From JAENVT01 sp043758005 (lineage in GTDB: Bacteria; Actinomycetota; Acidimicrobiia; Acidimicrobiales; Ilumatobacteraceae): a stretch of 12,187 nucleotides of DNA. Positions 1 through 6,619 of the stretch are shown piece after piece. The notes below the pieces were generated by a model, which made no database searches, was not told the DNA's origin, and was given only the letters and a program-made list of their open reading frames with translations. Position 1 is the first letter of the stretch, and each line of letters opens with the position of its first letter. The translations under genes and the position numbers were made by a program. The stretch spans positions 1 through 12,187 of the forward strand of contig JAYVOI010000123.1 of NCBI GenBank assembly GCA_043758005.1. Reading direction: 5' to 3'.

Positions 1-1313
1 GACGACGAGATGAAGTCGCGCGACGGGAAACCGATGATCTGCACCGGCGAGACAGGTGGCTCGCTGGCCGCGACGTTGGGCGCAAGCAGTGCGACGGTGG
101 CCACCGTCACTGCATTGGACTGACCGGACCGGTTGCCAACTGCGTCGGCAGCATCAACCGTGTACGTGTAGGTACCAGGTGCAGTGTTCTTGTCGACATA
201 GGTGGTCGGCGCTGGTGCCGTGCCATCCGGGTTCTGCACGTTCGTGACGGCAACGCCATCGCGGTAGACGCCGTAGCTGGTCACGCCGACGTTGTCGGTC
301 GAGGCCTGCCAGTTCAACGTGACCGTGTTCGAGTTGCTGACCTGAGCCGTCAATAGGGTCGGGTCGGTCGGCGGGGTCAGTTCACTGCCCGGCGGGGGCG
401 GGAGGATCTCGAGCGGCGCCGTGCAGGGTGCGGCAGGGCCAGGCACGACAGCGGCGCCGATCTCGAAGATCGTGCCTTCCAGAGCAGGTGCGATCGCCGC
501 ACCGAGCCACATGCCGCGTGCCTCAGCTCCGAGGGCACGGGTGACGTCGGCGACATCGAGTCCGCTGTAGGTCGCGGTCCAAGTCGTCAGACCGGGGCCG
601 TCATAGCTGAGCACGCCGTCGGCGGTGGCCGGGGCGGCGACGGCGCGCAGTGTGCGGCGGCCGTTCACGTCGAAGGCATCGCGGTTGGCGACCAAGCGCT
701 GCTCGATCTGGGCGGCGGGGATCTGACTGACGCCGTCGTTGGCCACGGCCGTGCCGTGGATCACGACGGTGCCCGGTGCCGTCTGGACGGGGCGCCGGAC
801 GGTGATGTTCGACACGGTGGTCGCGTCGGCGGTACCGGCGTTCGGCCCGCCGACGATGTCGATCTCGACGACGTCGCCAGGGCGGATGTCGGGGGTCGTT
901 GTGAACCAGCAGCGTCCGCCGGGGTGGTTGACCTCGACGATCCCGGCGAAGGGTGCGCCAGGCACAGCCCGCGGGTCGTCCTGTGGCACGATCGGATTGG
1001 CCGGGTCGGTGCTGATGGTGGTGCCGTTGGGGTGGATGAGCTTCACGACGACCAAGTCGTCAGCTGCGTAACCGCTTGCCGACACGAAGTCGCGCTGCGG
1101 GAACACCAAGATCGAGTGTGTGCCGACCGGCGGGTTGTTGACAATGCCGGCCGCACTGGTGACGCCTTTGAGCACCGGTGCCACCAGCACACCACCCATC
1201 GTCATCAGCGCTGCCAGCCACAGACTGACACGGCGCCGCCGTGACGTTCCACCACCGGGTTCGTTGGTGGCGCCGTTCTGAGGCGCGCGACTGAACAACA
1301 CTCTTCCACTCAT
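1..1313 (-). CDS. Secreted/surface protein with fibronectin type III domain (3' part outside window)
   Basis: An open minus-strand frame runs from ATG at 1313 off the left edge (437 complete codons, no stop). GAAGGGA lies 7 nt before the ATG and decides this start. A basic stretch (about residues 25-28, RRRR) followed by a hydrophobic segment (about 29-48) looks like a signal peptide or membrane anchor, so the protein is probably exported. Residues ~57-175 form a beta-rich module beginning with PPV..ILVFPQRDFVSASGY and containing VNHPGGRCWFTTTPDI. Residues ~314-405 are a recognisable fibronectin type III domain (STDNVGVTSYGVYRDG, then GTYTYTVDAADAVGN). At the edge, residues ~419-437 (PPV...IIGFPSRDFISS) restart the first module, so the protein is modular and repetitive. 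Function is unknown; adhesion, cell-surface structure or polysaccharide binding are possible. The N-terminal half is unlike any enzyme I recognise. Confidence 0.85.
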   Translation of the reverse strand, partial: MSGRVLFSRAPQNGATNEPGGGTSRRRRVSLWLAALMTMGGVLVAPVLKGVTSAAGIVNNPPVGTHSILVFPQRDFVSASGYAADDLVVVKLIHPNGTTISTDPANPIVPQDDPRAVPGAPFAGIVEVNHPGGRCWFTTTPDIRPGDVVEIDIVGGPNAGTADATTVSNITVRRPVQTAPGTVVIHGTAVANDGVSQIPAAQIEQRLVANRDAFDVNGRRTLRAVAAPATADGVLSYDGPGLTTWTATYSGLDVADVTRALGAEARGMWLGAAIAPALEGTIFEIGAAVVPGPAAPCTAPLEILPPPPGSELTPPTDPTLLTAQVSNSNTVTLNWQASTDNVGVTSYGVYRDGVAVTNVQNPDGTAPAPTTYVDKNTAPGTYTYTVDAADAVGNRSGQSNAVTVATVALLAPNVAASEPPVSPVQIIGFPSRDFISS

Positions 1314-1578
1314 TGCTTCGTCCCTTCATACGCTGCCTGTTGAAGGCAGTTCGTGCGCCGCCGATGAGTTCGGTGGTCGTGCAGCATCGTGTGCCGTGGG
1401 CGGTCCGTGGCGCCATCGCGCGATGGTGCTAGCCCGCGCTCGATGGACGCGAGCCCGAAAAGGGACGCGTTGACGGACAAAGTCGTAAGCCCGATCTGCC
1501 AAAGCAGCACAGCGTCCTGCGAGCGCCTCGCTGTGTGGTCATGTCTGTTTCACAAGGGCACATTCGATCGCGCCCCTC

Positions 1579-1601
1579 GGCCCGCCGGGTCACGGCGGGC
1601 C
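1579..1601. repeat. GC-rich inverted repeat
   Basis: GGCCCGCC (1579-1586) and GGCGGGCC (1594-1601) are perfect 8-bp complementary arms around a 7-nt loop. There is no T-run on either side, so a standard intrinsic terminator is unlikely. It lies just upstream of the marR promoter and may be an additional protein-binding site or an upstream-transcription barrier. Confidence 0.35.
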
Positions 1602-1627
1602 ACTGAACCACAGACTCAACCGAATAT

Positions 1628-1654
1628 CAATTAGTTCGTCAAACGAACTAATTG
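1628..1654. promoter_or_regulatory. MarR operator: perfect 12-bp palindrome
   Basis: Arms CAATTAGTTCGT (1628-1639) and ACGAACTAATTG (1643-1654) are exact reverse complements separated by the three bases CAA. The site is A/T-rich against its high-GC surroundings, ends 16 bp before the marR ATG and covers the predicted -35. MarR proteins are dimers that bind such palindromes and usually repress their own operon, so this is very probably the autoregulatory operator of the following marR-MFS pair. The family behaviour is established; binding at this site is inferred. Confidence 0.8.
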
Positions 1655-1664
1655 CCGATAGGCT
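1635..1664 (+). promoter_or_regulatory. Predicted leaderless promoter of marR-MFS operon
   Basis: A weak -35 TTCGTC (1635-1640) is followed after 18 bp by a -10 TAGGCT (1659-1664). The marR ATG begins 7 nt after the last base of the -10, about where transcription would start, and no Shine-Dalgarno sequence precedes it. This points to a leaderless mRNA, common in actinobacteria. The -35 lies inside the palindrome, so a bound MarR dimer would block RNA polymerase. Confidence 0.4.
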
Positions 1665-1670
1665 GGCTCC

Positions 1671-2138
1671 ATGCCAACACCGTCGATCACCACGACCCGC
1701 GGGCAGGAAGCACAATTCGAGTTGGCCAACGCCCTGCGACCCACGGTTGCTCGCCTCGCACGCCGCCTGCGGCAGCAGGACCGCACCGGCCTCGGGCCGA
1801 CGATGACCGCCGCGCTGGCCTCGATCGCCAAGCACGGCGGGCCGACCCACGGCGAGCTCGCGGCAATCGAGCAGGTCGCTCCCCCGACCATCACCGCCGT
1901 CGTCGGCAAGATGGAATCGCTCGGTCTGGTGACCCGCGAACCCGACGCCAACGACCGCCGGGTCACACGCATCCGAGTCACACCTGCCGGAACCCACCAC
2001 CTCGACGAGGTTCGCAGTCGACGCACGTCGTGGCTGGCCACGCAACTGGCTTCGTTGACCGACGACGAACGGCGCCGGCTGACCGACGCGGTCGACGTCT
2101 TGGCCAAGCTCGTCGACCGCACCGAGGAGACCTGCTGA
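1671..2138 (+). CDS. MarR family winged-helix transcriptional regulator
   Basis: A 155-residue protein, the normal MarR length. Helix-turn-helix: THGELAAIEQVAPPTITAVVGKM, about residues 59-81, recognition helix ~70-84. The wing is ~88-106 with the family signature DxRR (D95, R96, R97) in DANDRRVTRIRVTPAG. N- and C-terminal helices would form the dimer interface. The ATG at 1671 has no ribosome-binding site and lies just after a possible -10, suggesting leaderless translation. The stop overlaps the next ATG by one base (TGATG), so the MFS exporter is translationally coupled. MarR proteins typically repress an adjacent efflux gene until a phenolic or drug-like ligand binds. The ligand here is unknown; I see no redox Cys in the DNA-binding region, and the only Cys is the last residue. 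Confidence 0.92.
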   Translation: MPTPSITTTRGQEAQFELANALRPTVARLARRLRQQDRTGLGPTMTAALASIAKHGGPTHGELAAIEQVAPPTITAVVGKMESLGLVTREPDANDRRVTRIRVTPAGTHHLDEVRSRRTSWLATQLASLTDDERRRLTDAVDVLAKLVDRTEETC

Positions 2139-3418
2139 TGGCCGCATCGCCGATCGCGATCGACGCCTCACCCGGCCGGGTCAGCACGTTCGACTCCTTG
2201 CGCGTCCGCAACTTCCGACTGTTCTTCAGCGGCCAACTGATCTCGCAGATCGGCAACTGGCTGACCTTGATCGCCCAAGCGCTGCTCGTGCTGAAGCTCA
2301 CCGACAGCGGCCTCGCCCTCGGTCTGCTTGCTGCCTGCCAATTCGGCCCGGTCCTGGTGCTGGGTGCGTGGTCCGGTCTGGTCGCCGACCGCTCCGACAA
2401 GCGCAAGCTGTTGATGATCGTGCAGTCGTTCGCCATGCTGCAGTCGTTCTCCCTGGCATTCATCGCCTTCATGAACCACCCGCCCGTGGCGGCGATCTAC
2501 GTCGTTGCCGTGCTCGGTGGCATCGCGACCGCGTTCGACAACCCGGCGCGCCGCGCCTACGTCGTGGAGATGGTTCCCGAAGCCAACGTCCAGAACGCCG
2601 TCAGCCTCAACAGCGCATTGATGACCGGGTCACGCGTCGTCGGGCCGGCGTTGGCCGGGCTGCTGATCACGACCGTCGGCTACGGATGGACGTTCGCGGC
2701 CGACGGCGTGTCGTACCTCGCCGTGATCCTCGGGCTGTTCATGATGCGCACGCGCGAGAACCGCCCGCACCTCGTGACCCCCCGCGGCAAGGGGCAGGTG
2801 CGCGAGGGCCTGCGCTACGTGCGAACGATGCCCGAGTTGTTCGTCCCATTGGTGATGATGGCCATCGTCGGCACGTTCGCCTTCAACTTCCAGACGGTGA
2901 TGCCCCTCCTCGTCAAGCGCACGCTGCACGGCACCACCCGAACGTTCACCTTGATCTACAGCGTCATCAGCATTGGCTCGCTGGTCGGCGCTCTGTTGTC
3001 GGCGCGGCGTTCGTCAGTCAGCGTGCGCCACATCATCTGGTCGACTTACGCATTCGGTGCGTCGATGTTGCTGCTGGCCATCACCCCGAACGTGCCGTTC
3101 ACTTATCCGATCGGCGTACTCGTCGGCATCTCCAGCATCACGTTCATGACCACGTCGACGGCGATCGTGCAACTGCGTGCGGATCCGTCGATGCGCGGTC
3201 GCGTCCTGGCGCTGCAAGCGATCGTGTTCCTCGGCAGCACCCCGATCGGTGGCCCGATCCTGGGTTGGGTGTGCCAGCAGTTCGGGGCGCGCTTCGGTGT
3301 GGCCATCGGCGGTGTTTCGGCGATCGTTGCCGGCATCTACGGCATGCACGCTGTGCGGGTCACGACTGCCACGACATCGACCATGGTCGACACCGGTTTA
3401 GCGCCCGCTCGGTCTTGA
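2138..3418 (+). CDS. MFS family efflux transporter (MFS_3/EntS-like)
   Basis: A 426-residue integral membrane protein with about 12 hydrophobic segments, as expected for a major facilitator exporter. The start is set by GAGGAGA at 2124-2130, 7 nt before ATG 2138, and by the one-base overlap with marR. The loop between helices 2 and 3 carries a motif-A-like GLVADRSDKRK (residues ~80-90). AFDNPARRAYVVEMVP (about 130-147) is the conserved segment of the MFS_3/enterobactin-exporter-like subgroup, and the C-terminal half has LRADPSMRGRVLALQ. The protein probably uses the proton gradient to export a small toxic compound or metabolite and is likely de-repressed when MarR releases its operator. The substrate cannot be deduced. 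It ends 5 bp from the convergent racemase-like gene, with no terminator visible between them. Confidence 0.9.
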   Translation: MAASPIAIDASPGRVSTFDSLRVRNFRLFFSGQLISQIGNWLTLIAQALLVLKLTDSGLALGLLAACQFGPVLVLGAWSGLVADRSDKRKLLMIVQSFAMLQSFSLAFIAFMNHPPVAAIYVVAVLGGIATAFDNPARRAYVVEMVPEANVQNAVSLNSALMTGSRVVGPALAGLLITTVGYGWTFAADGVSYLAVILGLFMMRTRENRPHLVTPRGKGQVREGLRYVRTMPELFVPLVMMAIVGTFAFNFQTVMPLLVKRTLHGTTRTFTLIYSVISIGSLVGALLSARRSSVSVRHIIWSTYAFGASMLLLAITPNVPFTYPIGVLVGISSITFMTTSTAIVQLRADPSMRGRVLALQAIVFLGSTPIGGPILGWVCQQFGARFGVAIGGVSAIVAGIYGMHAVRVTTATTSTMVDTGLAPARS

Positions 3419-3423
3419 TTCGG

Positions 3424-4602
3424 CTACGTCGCCTCGACCGCCGAGTAACGGTACGGGACGCTCTTCAATCCGACCATCCAATACGCCGCGCTGGGAGCCC
3501 CGAGCTGCTCGGCCACCGTCTCGACCGTGATTTCGTCAACGCCATCGCGTCCGATCACCGTCACGACGTCGCCGACCGAGGCACCCGGCACATCGGTGAG
3601 GTCGACCACGGTGTACTCGGCCGAAACGGAGAGCACCGCACATCGGCGACCCCGGCACAGCATGTACGCAGGCGTGGTCGCAACTCCGGCGCGATAGCCG
3701 TTGTCCATTCCGAACAGAACCACGCCGACCGTACCGTCGGCATCGAGACCGCCGGGCCCGCCTCCCAACAGGTCATCGCCCCGGCGACGATGACCGATGT
3801 GGATCACCGCTGCTCGTAGGGCGCTGAGGGCCTTGCGATAGCCTGATGCCTCGGCGCTGGCGCCGGCGATCGGGTGCAACCCGAACGTGAGATGCCCCGG
3901 AGCAACCGTGTTCAGCACGTCGGGGAAGTCTCCGGCGAACACCGAGCTCGCTGCAGCCTGGACGAAATCGATTGCGGTGCCGTGCGTCGCTTCGATCGCT
4001 CGCACCACCTCCGTGAACGCCTGGAGGCGACGGCGCGACCAGGCCTGACCGAGCCCTTCGGAGAACGGGATGTGCGTGTAGATGCCTTCGAGCTTCACGT
4101 TCGGCGCAGCCGTCACCTCGTCGGCAAACGCGGCGGCCTCGTCGAGACGAACGCCGAGGCGGCCCATGCCGGCATCGACCTTGATGTGCACGTTGACCGT
4201 GCGGCCGGCCTCGACCGCCAGGTCGCTGATCGATCGCAACGACTCCGACGAGTAGACGGTGGGCGTGAGGTCGTGCTGCAAGAGATAGTGGTTGCCCGAT
4301 GGCAGTTGTGCGCCGTACAGCAGGATGGGCAGTGTCGCCCCCGCACTGCGGATCGCGACGGCATCATCGACGTTGGCCGTGGCGAGGCCGTCGACCCCCA
4401 GCGATTCGAGGTGCCGCCCCACCACGGCGGCCCCGTGCCCGTAGGCATTGGCCTTGACCGGGACGAGCAGCTTGACCGCCCGCCCGGCGCGCTCGCGGAT
4501 CAGGGCGATGTTGTGCGTGATCGCACCGAGGTCGACCTCGGCCCACGTCGGTCGGGCGTGGGCGTGGCCATGGCTCGCCTCGACCGACTCCGACACGGTC
4601 AC
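3424..4602 (-). CDS. Alanine racemase family (fold-type III PLP) protein with altered catalytic residues
   Basis: About 392 residues; close to the usual length of an alanine racemase, with both its TIM-barrel and C-terminal beta domains. The PLP-lysine motif VPVKANAYGHG, KVDAGMGRLG (site Arg) and the TH of IYTHIPF are kept, so PLP binding is likely. Compared from memory with Geobacillus Alr, three key sites differ. The pyridine-contacting Arg219 (usual VRPGIALYG) reads VAPGHLTFG. The catalytic Tyr265 (usual YG before VGYADGY) falls in LLGGGPGGL with no Tyr. The Met-Asp pair (usual VSMDQT) reads VSAEYT. True L/D-alanine racemisation is therefore doubtful; another PLP reaction is possible. I prefer GTG 4602, giving a GTGA overlap with the dioxygenase stop; GTG 4638 is the upstream alternative, and neither has a clear ribosome-binding site. 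It is probably cotranscribed with the dioxygenase. Confidence 0.85.
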   Translation of the reverse strand: MTVSESVEASHGHAHARPTWAEVDLGAITHNIALIRERAGRAVKLLVPVKANAYGHGAAVVGRHLESLGVDGLATANVDDAVAIRSAGATLPILLYGAQLPSGNHYLLQHDLTPTVYSSESLRSISDLAVEAGRTVNVHIKVDAGMGRLGVRLDEAAAFADEVTAAPNVKLEGIYTHIPFSEGLGQAWSRRRLQAFTEVVRAIEATHGTAIDFVQAAASSVFAGDFPDVLNTVAPGHLTFGLHPIAGASAEASGYRKALSALRAAVIHIGHRRRGDDLLGGGPGGLDADGTVGVVLFGMDNGYRAGVATTPAYMLCRGRRCAVLSVSAEYTVVDLTDVPGASVGDVVTVIGRDGVDEITVETVAEQLGAPSAAYWMVGLKSVPYRYSAVEAT

Positions 4603-5405
4603 GGCGACATCGCCGATGCGGAGAGCTCCTCGAGACACGTCGCGTGCATCGGAACCATCGCCGGAAGATCACGATCGTCGTACACGATGTGCTTGGGTCG
4701 GGTGCTGGGGCTGGTCGCCTTGTTCGACATCGCGTTGTAGGTCAAGGTGATCATCCGCCGCGGCCACGGCGAGAGGTTCGCTGTCGAGCCGTGCAGGGTG
4801 TTGACATGCATGAAGATCGTCGAGCCGGCCGGACCGGTCGGGGCGACGATCCCACCCGCGCCGACGAGTGTCGTCACGGTGTCGTTGTCGGAGTATCGGA
4901 ACGAGTACGAGGTGCCTTTGTCGGAGACCTCGGGCCGCGGCGGCACGTGGCGATACGAGCCCGGCACCATCATCAGTGGGCCGTTGAGATGCGACACCTC
5001 GTCGAGGAACACGAGCGTGTTGACCATCTGCGGCGCTGGAATGTGATCGTCGTAGTGGTAGCCGGGAAAGTCCTGGTGCCAGAACCACACGTCGCCGTTG
5101 AAGCTCGCCTTGTTGTTGACGCCGAGTTGGAACACGTACACGTCGTCGTCGAGCAGTTCCTGCGCTGCGGAGACCAACGTGGGATGAGCGACCAGTCGCT
5201 CGAAGACCTCGCTGAATCGATGGGGGTTGACGATCGTCCGGACCGTGGCGCCGTCCTTCTCGAGCACGAAGCGATCAGCACGCCGCTCGCCGCCGAGCAA
5301 GCGATCCGTCTCGCCAACCAACACCTGAGACTCGGCGCCAGAAAGCAGGCCCGGCCGGAACGCGAACCCATCGCGCTGATAGTCGATGACCAGATCGTGC
5401 AACAT
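4599..5405 (-). CDS. Phytanoyl-CoA dioxygenase family (EctD-like) Fe(II)/2-oxoglutarate oxygenase
   Basis: A 268-residue cytosolic protein. The PhyH iron triad is visible: H110 and D112 in WFWHQDFPGYH, and distal H205 in VNTLHGSTANLSPWPRR, whose Arg (216/217) would bind the 2-oxoglutarate carboxylate. The surroundings (NNKASFNG, NGPLMMVPGSYRHV, PRRMITLTYN) resemble the ectoine hydroxylase branch, so a small zwitterion or amino-acid-like substrate is more likely than an acyl-CoA. No ectABC genes are present, so ectoine hydroxylase is not claimed. ATG 5405 is preferred because AAGGTGG lies 11 nt upstream; GTG 5420 would add five residues and overlap that site. The stop probably overlaps the start of the racemase-like gene, implying linked function. 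It is divergent from the DoxX gene. Confidence 0.88.
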   Translation of the reverse strand: MLHDLVIDYQRDGFAFRPGLLSGAESQVLVGETDRLLGGERRADRFVLEKDGATVRTIVNPHRFSEVFERLVAHPTLVSAAQELLDDDVYVFQLGVNNKASFNGDVWFWHQDFPGYHYDDHIPAPQMVNTLVFLDEVSHLNGPLMMVPGSYRHVPPRPEVSDKGTSYSFRYSDNDTVTTLVGAGGIVAPTGPAGSTIFMHVNTLHGSTANLSPWPRRMITLTYNAMSNKATSPSTRPKHIVYDDRDLPAMVPMHATCLEELSASAMSP

Positions 5406-5680
5406 GCGAGAACGTACCACCTTGCTCGACGATCACGTTTGTCCAGGTGCGGGCGGGGAAACCTGAGCCGACGTGTCGCTTGATCGGGTGTCGTGTGGTG
5501 GTTGTCACGACGCGGAATCGAAACCCGTCCGGCGTGCCGGACGTGTCTCCTCGTAACGTATCCGTAATATTTGTCATGCGTTCGCAATATTGGCGTGACG
5601 GAGACGGTCCTCCAAAACGACCCTCTTCGTTGGCGCGCCTGGACGCATTCGGCAACGAAACCGAAGGAGAAGCACAGCTC
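5406..5680. promoter_or_regulatory. Divergent promoter region between PhyH and DoxX operons
   Basis: A 275-bp non-coding stretch that must carry promoters in both directions. Two AATATT hexamers start exactly 20 bp apart (5566-5571 and 5586-5591) in similar contexts (CGTAATATT, CGCAATATT), an unusual A/T-rich island. TAATAT (5565-5570) could be a rightward -10, with no good -35. A nearly symmetrical palindrome lies at 5526-5543. The exact promoters cannot be fixed by eye. Confidence 0.5.
5526..5543. promoter_or_regulatory. Possible operator: 8-bp palindrome with 2-bp centre
   Basis: CGTCCGGC (5526-5533) and GCCGGACG (5536-5543) are perfect inverted arms around GT. The 2-nt centre is too short for a stable hairpin loop, so a dimeric regulator site is more plausible than a terminator. 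It sits between the divergent operons; no regulator gene adjoins it, so the binder would be encoded elsewhere. Confidence 0.35.
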
Positions 5681-6544
5681 ATGATCGACACACTCGACCA
5701 TGAAATCCGGGTCCGGCCAGCAACGCTGGACCCCCGGCCATCCCGCCGAAGGATCGATCACCGGGCAGGAGTGGTGCTCTTGCCACTCCGGCTGTTCCTC
5801 GCTGCCGGCTGGCTCCGTGCGGCCGCCGAAAAGCTGATCGACCGCCAATGGTGGACCGGTAACAAGCTCCGCATGTTTCTCACCAATCAGCACGACGACG
5901 CCCTCCCGTTCTTCAGGCCGGTGATGGACCACGTCATCGCGCCAGGGGCACAGACCGTGGCGATCATCGTCGCGCTGACACAACTCGGCTGCGGATTGGC
6001 GATCGCCTTCGGCAAACCGTTGCGGCTCGCCCTGCGCTGGGCGGTGTTGCTCAACGTCGTGTTCATCATGGCCGGCAAGGTCAACCCTTCAGCGTTCTAC
6101 CTCGTCATGGAGATCGTGCTGTTGTTCGCAGTCGCGGACGGCACGATGGGCGTCCGGCCAACTTCGCCCTCGCGAAAGACGGTCGCCTTGGCCGCCGTCT
6201 CGACCGGCGCGGCGATCGTCATGGTGCCGTACATCCGCACCATCGAGCCGGCGAAGGTCATCGACGACCCGGCAATGATGCTCGTGTTCCTGGGCGTCAT
6301 CGTCGCCGTCACGCTCATGGCTCGCCGAGCGGCGCACCGTCCCGATCACGTCACCTACCCGCAACGGTTGTGGACGACATGGGCGGCCGGGTGGATGCAC
6401 GCCAAGCCACACCACCGTGTGATCAGTGATCTCGAACAGTGGTACGCCATGCCGAGCAGCGAGTTCGCACCACCGCGCCGCGGGACTGCCGTGGCAGTCG
6501 CCCGTCCGCTCTCGCCGCCGACGTACCCCACCACGGCGGAGTGA
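5681..6544 (+). CDS. DoxX family membrane protein
   Basis: A 287-residue membrane protein starting at ATG 5681, chosen because GAAGGAGA ends 10 nt upstream and because the frame before it (from 5447) has no protein character. After a ~28-residue cytosolic, Arg-rich N-terminus, hydrophobic segments lie at about 30-47 (LLPLRLFLAAGWLRAAAEKL, the DoxX signature), 91-110, 118-131, 138-153, 168-185 and 198-213. KVNPSAFYLVMEIVLL matches the family's usual fourth-helix region. DoxX proteins are small quinone-linked or redox-associated membrane proteins, some linked to thiosulfate oxidation, and most are uncharacterised. This one is longer than the typical ~130-180 residues, with a hydrophilic ~70-residue tail after residue 214. 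It is probably the first gene of a rightward unit with the PLP enzyme and the Rieske oxygenase, although the 75-bp gap may hold a second promoter. Confidence 0.85.
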   Translation: MIDTLDHEIRVRPATLDPRPSRRRIDHRAGVVLLPLRLFLAAGWLRAAAEKLIDRQWWTGNKLRMFLTNQHDDALPFFRPVMDHVIAPGAQTVAIIVALTQLGCGLAIAFGKPLRLALRWAVLLNVVFIMAGKVNPSAFYLVMEIVLLFAVADGTMGVRPTSPSRKTVALAAVSTGAAIVMVPYIRTIEPAKVIDDPAMMLVFLGVIVAVTLMARRAAHRPDHVTYPQRLWTTWAAGWMHAKPHHRVISDLEQWYAMPSSEFAPPRRGTAVAVARPLSPPTYPTTAE

Positions 6545-6606
6545 TCCGATCTCGACAATGCAATGACCGCCGCTCCGCGTAGGCGGTAACACCAGATCGG
6601 CGGAAC

Positions 6607-6612
6607 TAGATT
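6607..6612 (+). promoter_or_regulatory. Possible -10 of a leaderless transcript for the class V PLP enzyme
   Basis: TAGATT (6607-6612) is followed by 7 nt and then GTG 6620. No Shine-Dalgarno sequence is seen at 6620, and only a weak GGCGGA precedes TTG 6611. The arrangement matches a transcript beginning at the start codon. No convincing -35 is visible, so this is tentative. Confidence 0.25.
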
Positions 6613-6619
6613 GGACTCC

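Larger units (their letters stand above)
1314..1670. promoter_or_regulatory. Divergent intergenic region between FN3 protein and marR
   Basis: About 357 bp with no convincing gene. It must hold the leftward promoter of the FN3 protein and the rightward promoter of marR. Visible elements are a 14-bp perfect palindrome CCATCGCGCGATGG (1413-1426), a GC-rich hairpin (1579-1601) and the marR operator (1628-1654). The hexamer AGCCCG occurs three times (1431, 1452, 1488) without regular spacing. No riboswitch class I know was recognised in the ~300-nt potential leader of the FN3 gene. Confidence 0.5.

Noticed and set aside
2368..3819. 483-codon plus-strand frame spanning the MFS end and the racemase-like gene
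   Set aside because: Arg/His/Asp-rich and crosses a convergent gene boundary; shadow frame.
3424..4602. Calling the gene a standard housekeeping alr
   Set aside because: The Arg219, Tyr265 and Met312-Asp313 positions appear substituted, so family membership is claimed but not the activity.
4603..4638. Upstream GTG 4638 as start of the racemase-like gene
   Set aside because: Would overlap the dioxygenase by 40 bp with no ribosome-binding site; the GTGA overlap at 4602 is more typical, though this stays open.
6566..6587. Hairpin ACCGCC...GGCGGT after the DoxX gene
   Set aside because: Six-bp stem with a 10-nt loop and no T-run; too weak to call a terminator.
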